Positions 15,978 through 23,279 of a stretch of 30,564 nucleotides of DNA are shown here, one piece after another. The DNA comes from Bacillota bacterium (GTDB lineage Bacteria > Bacillota > Bacilli > Alicyclobacillales > SLC66): the NCBI GenBank assembly GCA_021821225.1, contig JAKACR010000006.1, positions 1 to 30,564 on the forward strand. Direction: 5' to 3'. A program made the position numbers and the translations under genes. The notes under the pieces were generated by a model. The model ran no database searches and was not told the origin of the DNA. It worked only from the letters and a program-made list of their open reading frames with translations. Numbering within the stretch: the first letter of the stretch is position 1; each line of letters begins with the position of its first letter.

Positions 15978-17128
15978 CGCGGCACCTCCCGCGCCGCCAG
16001 ACCGAACGCCGCCGCCGCCACTTGGCCCGCGGCCGCCCGCGAACCTGGCGGCCACTGCGCCAGCATCGGGACGCAACCCTTGTCGACCGCAAACGAGAGC
16101 GTCGCCAGTTCCACCGCAAAGTCGACCCTGTCGCGCAGGACCGCCGCCACGCGACCGAACGCGCCGACCTTGTCGAGCAGCAGCACGCGTCTCACCGCCT
16201 GTCCGTCTTTGAGAAAGTTGTATTGGATGAATGCCAATGAGCGATCGAGTTCATGACCGACGTCCGCGGCGTATCCGTCTTCGCCGTCCTCCCCGGTCCG
16301 CTCATCGCGCATATAGTCGGTGGGACGCACGGCGATGTGGCGCATGAAGACGAGATCGCTCCCGCGCATTACCCCCAGGGCCACACCGCCCCAGCCGAGG
16401 CTCACCAGCACGTCCACCCCGGGCGCGGCGGCAGTGGCTGGAACAACGCCGTCCGGCGCAAGTACGCGCGCCATGCCGAGCAGCGCCGGTTCGACCGCGA
16501 CAGGGCGCAGACCCGCGTCCGCACAGAGCCGCACCCACGGCATGACCTCGCGGCGCGGCGCGGCCACGACGATGATGCTCAGTTCCCCCGTCTCTTCACC
16601 GTCGGCCTGTTGCACATGAAAATCGTACAACGGGTCGTCAAACGGGAGATGGACGCGCCGCTCCAGTTCCACGCTGAGGGCCGTCCGCAGCGCCCGCAGC
16701 GGCATCCGCGGCAGCGCGACGTGGCGCAAGGCGATGTGCTCCTGCGGCGCGGCGATGGCGACGCGAAAACCCCGCCACCCATTTTGCGCCACCGCTTCTC
16801 GCAGGCCCTGGACAAAGCGGTGCACGTGTTCTTCCTGCTCCGGATCGCCGTCAGGGCGCACGGCGTCCCCCGCCGGACGGATCCATGCCGCCCGCCTGCA
16901 CACCGCATCCGCCCCGGGAGCAGCCTCGCACAGGAGCAACCCGCCGTCAATATCCATGCCCAGGAGCCCTGACCGCGCACGACGGCCGCCGCGTCCACGA
17001 CTCCGTCGGGAGGCCCTGAAGTCCGTGCGGCGCGCGGCCTCTCCGGCAGTGAGCGCGCCCTCTGATCCGCCGTCCGCCGTCTTGCGCAACCGATCGCCTG
17101 CGGCGCCATCTATCGATACACGTTTCAT
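15974..17128 (-). CDS. pilM: PilM-like actin-fold type IV pilus assembly protein
   Basis: This 384-aa protein is cytoplasmic, has an actin-like (FtsA-related) ATPase fold, and binds the PilN N-terminus. The fold begins with GLLGMDIDGGLLLCEA (about residues 54-69). Further recognisable parts are VAIAAPQEHIALRHVALP and a block near residues 145-160 (LRTALSVELERRVHLPF), close to the pilM signature. Near residue 240 comes LVSLGWGGVALGVM. About 50 Arg/Ala/Gly-rich residues precede the fold, unusual for PilM; an internal start at M58 would remove them, but the ATG at 17128 has a strong GGAGG 5 nt upstream. It begins 31 nt after the peptidase gene. Confidence 0.87.
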   Translation of the reverse strand: MKRVSIDGAAGDRLRKTADGGSEGALTAGEAARRTDFRASRRSRGRGGRRARSGLLGMDIDGGLLLCEAAPGADAVCRRAAWIRPAGDAVRPDGDPEQEEHVHRFVQGLREAVAQNGWRGFRVAIAAPQEHIALRHVALPRMPLRALRTALSVELERRVHLPFDDPLYDFHVQQADGEETGELSIIVVAAPRREVMPWVRLCADAGLRPVAVEPALLGMARVLAPDGVVPATAAAPGVDVLVSLGWGGVALGVMRGSDLVFMRHIAVRPTDYMRDERTGEDGEDGYAADVGHELDRSLAFIQYNFLKDGQAVRRVLLLDKVGAFGRVAAVLRDRVDFAVELATLSFAVDKGCVPMLAQWPPGSRAAAGQVAAAAFGLAAREVPR

Positions 17129-17159
17129 TCGGACCTCCAGGTCGTCTTCCGATCGTCAT

Positions 17160-17921
17160 TTACCTTAAGGTTGCCAGGTATGCCGCAATCCAATATGCCC
17201 CGTACATGTGCGTCCACACCGCCGCCGCCGCGATCGCGGGGCCGAACGCGATCTTCTCCTTCGCCTTCAGGCGTCCCATCAGGCGGAGACTCACACCAGC
17301 CACCGTGCCGAGAAACGACGCCAGTACCAGAGTCAGCACCACACCCGCCAGGCCGACAAACAACCCGACAAACACGAACAGTTTCACATCGCCAAACCCC
17401 ATCCCGCCGCGGCTGACGATGCGCACCAGCAGCAGCAGCGCGAACCCCACGGCCGCGCCGGTCAAATAGGACGAGACACCGAGCGGGTGAAAGAACGCCC
17501 GGAGGGCCATGAGCACCGCGGTTGCCGGGAGAAGGATCGCGTCCGGGAGCCGGTGGTAAGCGAAATCGGCCGCGGACAGCACCGCCAGCGCGCTGACGCA
17601 AAACGCCCCGATGACGAATTCTGCGCTCAGGCCGTAGTGCAGCCATTCCAGCACGAGGAACACGGCCGTCATGAGCTCGACGAGCGGGTAGGCGACCGGG
17701 ATGGCGGCCCTGCATGTCCGACAGCGACCGCCCAAGGCCGCCCAGGACGCGACCGGCACCAGGTCAAACCAGCGCAGTCTCGCGCCGCAGGCGTCACAAT
17801 GCGAAGGGGGAGTCGCAATCGACTCCCCTTTTGGAACGCGCGTTCCCACCACATTGTAGAAGGAGCCGAACAACAGCCCGTATAGTGCGATCGGAATGGC
17901 GTACAACCACTGAGTGCTCAC
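17160..17921 (-). CDS. pilD: Prepilin peptidase / N-methyltransferase (PilD)
   Basis: This 253-aa membrane aspartyl protease cleaves the leaders of the pilins encoded around it and methylates the new N-termini. The N-terminal cytoplasmic loop has two CxxC pairs (CDACG and CRTC) that hold zinc. The catalytic aspartates are in SAADFAYHRLPD and in the GxGD motif GMGFGDVKLF. Eight hydrophobic segments fit the usual topology and length. The start is a GTG with a weak SD, 14 nt downstream of the pilin stop, so it is probably made from the pilin transcript. Confidence 0.93.
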   Translation of the reverse strand: MSTQWLYAIPIALYGLLFGSFYNVVGTRVPKGESIATPPSHCDACGARLRWFDLVPVASWAALGGRCRTCRAAIPVAYPLVELMTAVFLVLEWLHYGLSAEFVIGAFCVSALAVLSAADFAYHRLPDAILLPATAVLMALRAFFHPLGVSSYLTGAAVGFALLLLVRIVSRGGMGFGDVKLFVFVGLFVGLAGVVLTLVLASFLGTVAGVSLRLMGRLKAKEKIAFGPAIAAAAVWTHMYGAYWIAAYLATLR

Positions 17922-17935
17922 GACGTTCTCACAGC

Positions 17936-18604
17936 CTAGTTGTCGGAATAGGTAAGGGTGTTCGGATCGAGTGTTGACGTGCCCGGGTCAAAGGAACTCG
18001 GCAAACCTCGGGAATCGAGCGTGGGCGGCGTTTGGATCGTATGCCCGCCGGGACCCTGTCCTCCCGATGCGACGATGAAGCCCGTCGGCGACTGCGGATT
18101 CGTCCCCGGTCCGCCGTGAGTGCCGAACGACACCGGTGAACCATTGAACGAGAGCAAGACGTAACCTGAGACCGAACCCGAAGTCGTTTTCACAGGAGCA
18201 TAGTAGATGTCGTTGCCCCACGAATCCGGCTCCGGAAACTGGGTGCTCAGGTACGGCCCGTAAGACTGCTGGCCGGTGACAACCTGCGTCCCGCCCGAAT
18301 TCGTCGTTGTGTCAAGCACCCCCAGCGTCCCCGGATACTGCCCGTGGTCCGCCGCATAGCGCTCAATCGCCTGCTGCAGCGTGCCGAGGTTCGTCTCCGT
18401 CGTGTTGACCTTGGCCTGCGTGATCGCGCTCGTGACCACAGGGATCGCCACCGCCGCGATGATCCCCAGGATGACCACCACCGCCATCAGTTCAATCAGC
18501 GTGACGCCTTCGTCATTATTCATCTGCCGAAACATAGGCTGCCGCAACATGAGTTTTCCGAATCTGGTGCGCTGAATCCTTTTCTGCCAGCCTTCTCTCT
18601 TCAC
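17936..18604 (-). CDS. pilA: Major type IV pilin / GspG-like prepilin (PilA)
   Basis: This 222-aa prepilin has the leader end NNDEG (Gly33), then VTLIELMAVVVILGIIAAVAIP, the canonical N-terminal helix with Glu at mature position 5. The segment ETNLGTLQQAIERYAADHGQYPGTL is typical of pilins and major pseudopilins such as GspG. The C-terminal part is Gly/Ser/Thr-rich. I start it at GTG 18604 because AGGGGG lies 6 nt upstream; internal ATGs at residues 20, 24 and 28 would shorten the leader to as little as 5-10 residues but have no clear SD. A dedicated promoter lies 90-120 nt upstream, as expected for the most abundant subunit. Confidence 0.9.
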   Translation of the reverse strand: MKREGWQKRIQRTRFGKLMLRQPMFRQMNNDEGVTLIELMAVVVILGIIAAVAIPVVTSAITQAKVNTTETNLGTLQQAIERYAADHGQYPGTLGVLDTTTNSGGTQVVTGQQSYGPYLSTQFPEPDSWGNDIYYAPVKTTSGSVSGYVLLSFNGSPVSFGTHGGPGTNPQSPTGFIVASGGQGPGGHTIQTPPTLDSRGLPSSFDPGTSTLDPNTLTYSDN

Positions 18605-18695
18605 CTGCATCCCCCTCAGATATGGTGCTGATGGCGCAACCCGGCGCAAGTGTCCCCCCTTGCGCGACGAAGGCGCACAGTGTTTTGCTACCACT

Positions 18696-18723
18696 ATTAT
18701 ACTGGATTATCCCAACATCGCAA
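18696..18723 (-). promoter_or_regulatory. Promoter in front of the pilin gene
   Basis: On the minus strand TTGCGA (18723-18718) is followed after 16 nt by a perfect TATAAT (18701-18696). It lies in an AT-rich island between pilC and pilA and would give an 85-nt leader. Apart from a short GC-rich inverted repeat without T-run just after the pilC stop, the 225-nt gap (18605-18829) shows nothing else. Confidence 0.6.
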
Positions 18724-18829
18724 TAGTTAAACTAACATCAAGAGCCACTTCAGAAAGTGTTCACACCCGGCCCGCGGCCGTCTCGCGTGCGCCGCGTCCT
18801 GGCGGCGCCGTCCGCGCGGCGGACTCCGC

Positions 18830-20044
18830 TCAGTGCAACTGCTGGATCAGCGAGAACGACGGCAGCAGCACCGCCAGCACGATCGTGCCGACCACCACGG
18901 CCAGGACGATGATCATGACCGGTTCAAGGATGGACTTTAGGCGGTCCGCGTTCGCCTCCACCTCCGCCTCGTAAAAGTCCGCGATCTTCTCCAGCATGAA
19001 ATCGAGGTTGCCGGACTGCTCTCCGATGACGATCATCTGCGACACCAGGGCAGGAAAGACCCTGTTTTGCACAAACGGCGCCGCCAGCGACCGCCCCTCC
19101 TGCAGACTCGCCGCCGACTCGCGCAACGTGTCGGACACGACGCTGTTGTCGACCACGTCGCTGACGATCCGCAATCCCTCGAGCACAGGCACCGCGCTCG
19201 CAAACAGCGAACTCATGGTCCGCGCCATCCGCGCCACGACGGCCTTCTGCGCCAGTTGCCCAAAAATCGGCAGGCGCAGCACCAGCCTGTGCTTGAAACG
19301 CTGGTACTGCCGCACGCGGCGCGAGAGGTAGCGGTCAGCCGCCGCAAAGCCGGCGAGCGCGGCCAGGAACAGCCACCAGTACGACTCCAGCAGATGACTC
19401 AGGGCGAGGATGATGCGCGTCGGCAAAGGCAACTGCGCATGATAGGACGCGAAGATGGCTGTAAACGTCGGCACGATGCGCACGAGGAGGAACACGGTCA
19501 CGACGATCGACACGCTTCCGAGCACGGCGGGGTACAGCAGCGCGGACTTGATCTTTTCGCGCGTGTAGTACGCCTTTTCAAAGTACCGCGCCGCGCGGTC
19601 GAGCGCGTCGTCGAGCGTGCCTCCGATTTCGCCCGCGTGCACCATATTGATGAACACCGGCGGGAATATCTTGGGCGCGGTCTTGAGCGCTTCCGACAGT
19701 TGACGCCCCTGCGCCAGTTCCTGCGTCAGTCGCTGCAGCGCCGACCGCAGAGGGTGCGAGACGGTCTGGCCGGCCATGACGTGAATGCTCTCGAGCAGCG
19801 TGACGCCAGCCCGGATCAAGGTGGCCAGCTGGCGGCAAAACACGGCGAACTCCTGGGCGCTCACGCCGCTCCCGACGTGGATCTCCTTCTTCCACCACGG
19901 TTCGCGCGTCGCCTCCTCCATGGACAGAACGTACAGCCCGGCCAGACGCAACGAGCGCTCGACCGCGTCGGCGTCGCGTCCGCTGGCCCTGCCGCGCGTC
20001 GTGCGGCCCCGCCCGTTGATCGCCCGGTAGCGAAACCCCGCCAT
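18830..20044 (-). CDS. pilC: Type IV pilus inner-membrane platform protein PilC
   Basis: This 404-aa polytopic protein is the platform on which PilB and PilT act. Two repeated T2SSF-type cytoplasmic domains are visible: FCRQLATLIRAGVTLLES (about 69-86) with LSEALKTAPKIFPPVFINMV, and MARTMSSLFASAVPVLEGL (about 275-293) with LAAPFVQNRVFPALVSQM. Three membrane helices lie near residues 168-190, 213-232 and 373-395. The N-terminus (FRYRAINGRGRTTRG) matches the family's FxYxAxDxxGxxxxG start. It has the usual length for the family. GGGGGG lies 7 nt before the ATG, and the gene begins 33 nt after pilT. Confidence 0.94.
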   Translation of the reverse strand: MAGFRYRAINGRGRTTRGRASGRDADAVERSLRLAGLYVLSMEEATREPWWKKEIHVGSGVSAQEFAVFCRQLATLIRAGVTLLESIHVMAGQTVSHPLRSALQRLTQELAQGRQLSEALKTAPKIFPPVFINMVHAGEIGGTLDDALDRAARYFEKAYYTREKIKSALLYPAVLGSVSIVVTVFLLVRIVPTFTAIFASYHAQLPLPTRIILALSHLLESYWWLFLAALAGFAAADRYLSRRVRQYQRFKHRLVLRLPIFGQLAQKAVVARMARTMSSLFASAVPVLEGLRIVSDVVDNSVVSDTLRESAASLQEGRSLAAPFVQNRVFPALVSQMIVIGEQSGNLDFMLEKIADFYEAEVEANADRLKSILEPVMIIVLAVVVGTIVLAVLLPSFSLIQQLH

Positions 20045-20077
20045 CTCGCATCCCCCCTCGCGCCGCGCAAGCCGGCC

Positions 20078-21160
20078 TCAGACCGTGTGCACCACGCTCG
20101 ACCACTCCGCCGCATGCTGCCTGAACTGCGCTTCGCTGATGCGGCGGGCCTGCAGCAGTTCACGCAGCGCCATGTCCATCGTCTGCATCCCAAACGCTTT
20201 GCCCGTCTGCATCGCCGTGCGGATCTGGTGCACCTTCTCCGAGCGCACCAGATTGGCCACCGCCGGCGTGTTGACGAGGACTTCCGCAAGCGCCACGCGC
20301 GACTTGCCGTCCGTGCCTGGCAGCAGCCGCTGCGACAGGACGCCGAGCAACACGCTTGCCAGTTGGAAGCGGATCTGCTGCTGCTGGCCAGGCGGAAACA
20401 CGTCAATCACGCGGTCGATCGACTGCGGCGCGTCCGGAGTATGCAGCGTCGCGAACACCAGGTGTCCCGTCTCTGCGGCCGTGATGGCGGTGGTGATCGT
20501 CTCGAGGTCGCGCATTTCGCCCACGAGCAGGACGTCCGGGTCCTGCCGCAGGGCAGCGCGCAGCCCCGACGCGAACGACTGGGTGTCCGAGCCGATTTCG
20601 CGCTGGTCGACCACCGATTTGTCGTGTCCGTGCAGGTACTCGATCGGATCCTCGAGCGTGATGATATGCCGCTTCTGATTGCGGTTGATGTAGTCGATCA
20701 GCGACGCGAGCGTGGTCGATTTTCCGCTTCCGGTCGGGCCCGTGACGAGAAGCAGGCCGCGTTCGCGCTCGGCGAAGGTGCGCACGACGGCGGGCAGGCC
20801 GAGTTCCATGAAGTCGGGCACGCGCGTCGGCACGATCCGCACGGCCAGGCTGTGGCAGCCGCGCTGGCGAAACGCGTTCATGCGGAAGCGCGACACCCCC
20901 GGCAGGCTGTACGACAGGTCGCACTCGCCGCGCTCCTGCAAGACGGCCCACTGGGCATCCGTAAGGACGTCGCGCACGATCCGCTCCGCGTCCGGGGGCT
21001 GCAGCGGATCGCCCGGCAGGACGCATAACTCCCCCGCCACGCGCAGTATGGGCGGCATTCCCGTGGTCACATGCAGGTCGGACGCTTTCTCCCGCACCGC
21101 AAACTCCAGCAACTCCGTGATCGTCCTTTGCACCGTGTGCTCACTCTCCCGCCCGTTCAC
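20078..21160 (-). CDS. pilT: Pilus retraction ATPase PilT
   Basis: This 360-aa hexameric ATPase drives pilus retraction. The N-terminal segment EFAVREKASDLHVTTGMPP fits PilT. Walker A is GPTGSGKST (141-149), the Asp box is ITLEDPIEYLH, Walker B is LVGEMRD, and the His box is GHLVFATLHT. The C-terminal run of PilT is present: the AIRNLIRE-like AVANLVRS and GMQTMDMAL. This separates it from PilB, since there is no CxxC zinc insert. The GTG at 21160 overlaps the pilB stop (GTGA); a second in-frame GTG at 21133 would give 351 aa and fits the usual PilT N-terminus slightly better. Confidence 0.94.
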   Translation of the reverse strand: MNGRESEHTVQRTITELLEFAVREKASDLHVTTGMPPILRVAGELCVLPGDPLQPPDAERIVRDVLTDAQWAVLQERGECDLSYSLPGVSRFRMNAFRQRGCHSLAVRIVPTRVPDFMELGLPAVVRTFAERERGLLLVTGPTGSGKSTTLASLIDYINRNQKRHIITLEDPIEYLHGHDKSVVDQREIGSDTQSFASGLRAALRQDPDVLLVGEMRDLETITTAITAAETGHLVFATLHTPDAPQSIDRVIDVFPPGQQQQIRFQLASVLLGVLSQRLLPGTDGKSRVALAEVLVNTPAVANLVRSEKVHQIRTAMQTGKAFGMQTMDMALRELLQARRISEAQFRQHAAEWSSVVHTV

Positions 21161-22839
21161 TCTCTCCACGCCACGCGCACCACCTCGGCCAGCGTGGTGA
21201 CCCCTCCCGCCGCCTTCTCCAGGCCGTCCGCGAGCAGCGTGGCAAAGCCTCTCTGCGCAGTGTACGCGCGGACCTGGGCTTCCGGGGCGCCGTCCAGGAT
21301 CATGCGGCGCAGCGGCTCGTCCACGCGCACCAGTTCGTGCACGGCCACCCGCCCCCGGTAGCCCGTGTGCCCGCACGCGCCGCACCCGTCCCCGACGGCA
21401 AAATGCGCGTCCGCCTCACGCGTCGCGTCGTCGCCCCAAACCTTGCGGATCCAGTCCCACTCCGTCTGCGACGGAGTGTGCGCCTGACGGCAATCCGGAC
21501 ACACCCGGCGCACGAGCCGCTGGGCGATCACTCCGCTTAGCGCGGACGCCACGAGGAACGGCTCGATGCCCATGTCCGTCAGGCGGGCGACCGACTCCAC
21601 CGCGCCGGACGTGTGCAGCGTGGACAACACGAGATGCCCCGTCAGCGCGGCGCGCGTCGCGATCTCGGCGGTCTCTCTGTCGCGAATCTCGCCGACCATG
21701 ACGATATCCGGGTCCTGGCGCAGGATCGACCGCAGTCCCGCCGCAAACGACAGACCCGTCGACATGTTGACCGCCACCTGATTGATACCCGGAAGCTGGT
21801 ATTCGACCGGATCCTCGATCGTGACAATATTCACCGCGGGCGTGTTGCACTCCTGCAGCGCCGCATAAAGCGTCGACGTCTTGCCGCTGCCCGTCGGACC
21901 GGTCACGAGCACCATGCCGGACGGGGCGGCCAGCATGTCCTGCACCGCGCGCAGGTGCATCGGAGAAAACGACAGCCGATCCAGGTTCAAGACGCCCGTC
22001 CGCTGGTCCAGGATGCGCAGGACCACCTTTTCGCCGTACAGCGTGGGCAGCGTCGACACCCGCACATCGATCTCGCGCCCGTCCACCGCCGTACGGAAGC
22101 GCCCGTCCTGCGGCAGCCGCCGTTCCGAGATGTCGAGACCCGCCACGATCTTCACGCGCGCGGTCACCATGCTCTGCAGGTCCTTCGGCAGGCTCTGCCC
22201 GGGCCGCAGGACGCCGTCCACGCGAAAGCGCACCTGCACGTGGTCCGATCCGCCGTCAAAGTGGACGTCGCTCGCGCGGTCCTTCACCGCCTGCGCCAGG
22301 ATCTGGTTGACGAGCCGCACGATCGGCGAATTGTCATCGACCAGTTCCGCGTCGGCCGGTTCCGCCGCGGTGTTCGCCGCAACCGACTGCAGCGCCTGCC
22401 CGAGCGACTCTTTCATGCCGTAGTACCGTTCGATGAAGTTGCGCAATTCATCCTTTGCGGCGATCGCCGGCGAAATGGGGAATCCCGTGGCGATGCGCAG
22501 GTCGTCAATGGCGTAGTAGTCGAGCGGATCCGCCATGGCGACCACCAGCCGATTGCGCTCCCTGCGCAGCGGCAAAACCACGTAGCGCCGCGCCATATGG
22601 TCCGGAACGAGGGCGAGGGTCGCCGGATCAAGCCGCTCCTTGACGATGCTCACGCGCGGGATGCCGAGTTGAAACTCAAGCACCTCCATCAGTTGCTTCT
22701 CACTGATCATGCCGTGATTGATGAGCACGTCGCCCAGGCGCTCTCGCGTCTGCTCCTGAATCCGCAACGCCTCCTGCAACTGCCCGGCCGTCAGGACGCC
22801 CGCCTCATGCAACAGATCCCCGATCCGCTTGCGCGCCAT
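21157..22839 (-). CDS. pilB: Pilus extension ATPase PilB (GspE family)
   Basis: This 560-aa ATPase powers pilus assembly. The N-terminal MshEN-type domain (about 1-145, with LGDVLINHGMISEKQLMEVL) is the type that binds c-di-GMP in some relatives. It is followed by the GspE core: Walker A GPTGSGKTS (314-322), Asp box TIEDPVEY, Walker B MVGEIRDRET and His box GHLVLSTLHT. Two CxxC pairs (CPDC 447-450 and CGAC 486-489) form the zinc site that marks PilB/GspE. The ATG has GGGAGGG upstream. It follows cheW by 18 nt and overlaps pilT, so extension and retraction motors are made together. Confidence 0.95.
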   Translation of the reverse strand: MARKRIGDLLHEAGVLTAGQLQEALRIQEQTRERLGDVLINHGMISEKQLMEVLEFQLGIPRVSIVKERLDPATLALVPDHMARRYVVLPLRRERNRLVVAMADPLDYYAIDDLRIATGFPISPAIAAKDELRNFIERYYGMKESLGQALQSVAANTAAEPADAELVDDNSPIVRLVNQILAQAVKDRASDVHFDGGSDHVQVRFRVDGVLRPGQSLPKDLQSMVTARVKIVAGLDISERRLPQDGRFRTAVDGREIDVRVSTLPTLYGEKVVLRILDQRTGVLNLDRLSFSPMHLRAVQDMLAAPSGMVLVTGPTGSGKTSTLYAALQECNTPAVNIVTIEDPVEYQLPGINQVAVNMSTGLSFAAGLRSILRQDPDIVMVGEIRDRETAEIATRAALTGHLVLSTLHTSGAVESVARLTDMGIEPFLVASALSGVIAQRLVRRVCPDCRQAHTPSQTEWDWIRKVWGDDATREADAHFAVGDGCGACGHTGYRGRVAVHELVRVDEPLRRMILDGAPEAQVRAYTAQRGFATLLADGLEKAAGGVTTLAEVVRVAWRE

Positions 22840-22857
22840 GTCCCCATCCCTCCCGCC

Positions 22858-23253
22858 TCAAGCCCCGGCCTGCTCCTCCCGGTGCGCGCCCGGCAGATCG
22901 ACAAGCACCACCAAGTCCCGGCCGCCCCGGTTCCACACGCGCTGCTCCGGTTCGCCGACGGTCTCGATCGACCGCTCGTCCACTTCCACGACATCGAGCG
23001 CCGCGTCCACCAGGAATCCGTTGCCCTGCGTCACCAGAAGCCGCGCGTCGACCGTTGGCGGTTCTTCCCGCGCCCCCAGAAGCTGCCGAAAATCCTGCAC
23101 GGCAATCACGCTGCCGCGCAGGTTTGCCACCCCGAGAATATGCCCTGCGACGCCCGGGACCGGACGGATGGGCAGTAGGCGTTCGATGCTTTGCACCTGC
23201 TTGACGGGAATCCCGTATCGCCCGCTCCCCGCCCGCACAACCACGATTTTCAT
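22858..23253 (-). CDS. cheW: CheW-like chemotaxis coupling protein
   Basis: This 131-aa single CheW domain links receptors to CheA. The start MKIVVVRAGSGRYGIPVKQV and the block IRPVPGVAGHILGVANLRGSVIAV carry the family's GVANLRG signature. VDALDVVEV-like strands near residue 85 follow the usual order. The ATG at 23253 starts 26 nt after the cheA stop. Its place between cheA and pilB suggests it belongs to a pilus chemosensory pathway (as PilI/PilW in Chp-like systems) rather than to flagella. No receptor, CheY, CheB or CheR gene is in the window. Confidence 0.9.
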   Translation of the reverse strand: MKIVVVRAGSGRYGIPVKQVQSIERLLPIRPVPGVAGHILGVANLRGSVIAVQDFRQLLGAREEPPTVDARLLVTQGNGFLVDAALDVVEVDERSIETVGEPEQRVWNRGGRDLVVLVDLPGAHREEQAGA

Positions 23254-23279
23254 CCTTTGCCCGCCTTTCTTCCCCACCG

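Noticed and set aside
14884..16119. A single 411-codon frame covering PilO and a large upstream stretch
   Set aside because: The first 225 codons are an out-of-frame reading of pilN and the end of pilM; the real PilO starts at 15444 with a coupled ATG.
19067..21028. Plus-strand open frame of 653 codons opposite pilC and pilT
   Set aside because: Composition is Arg/Gln/His-rich with no motif, antisense to well-supported pilus genes.
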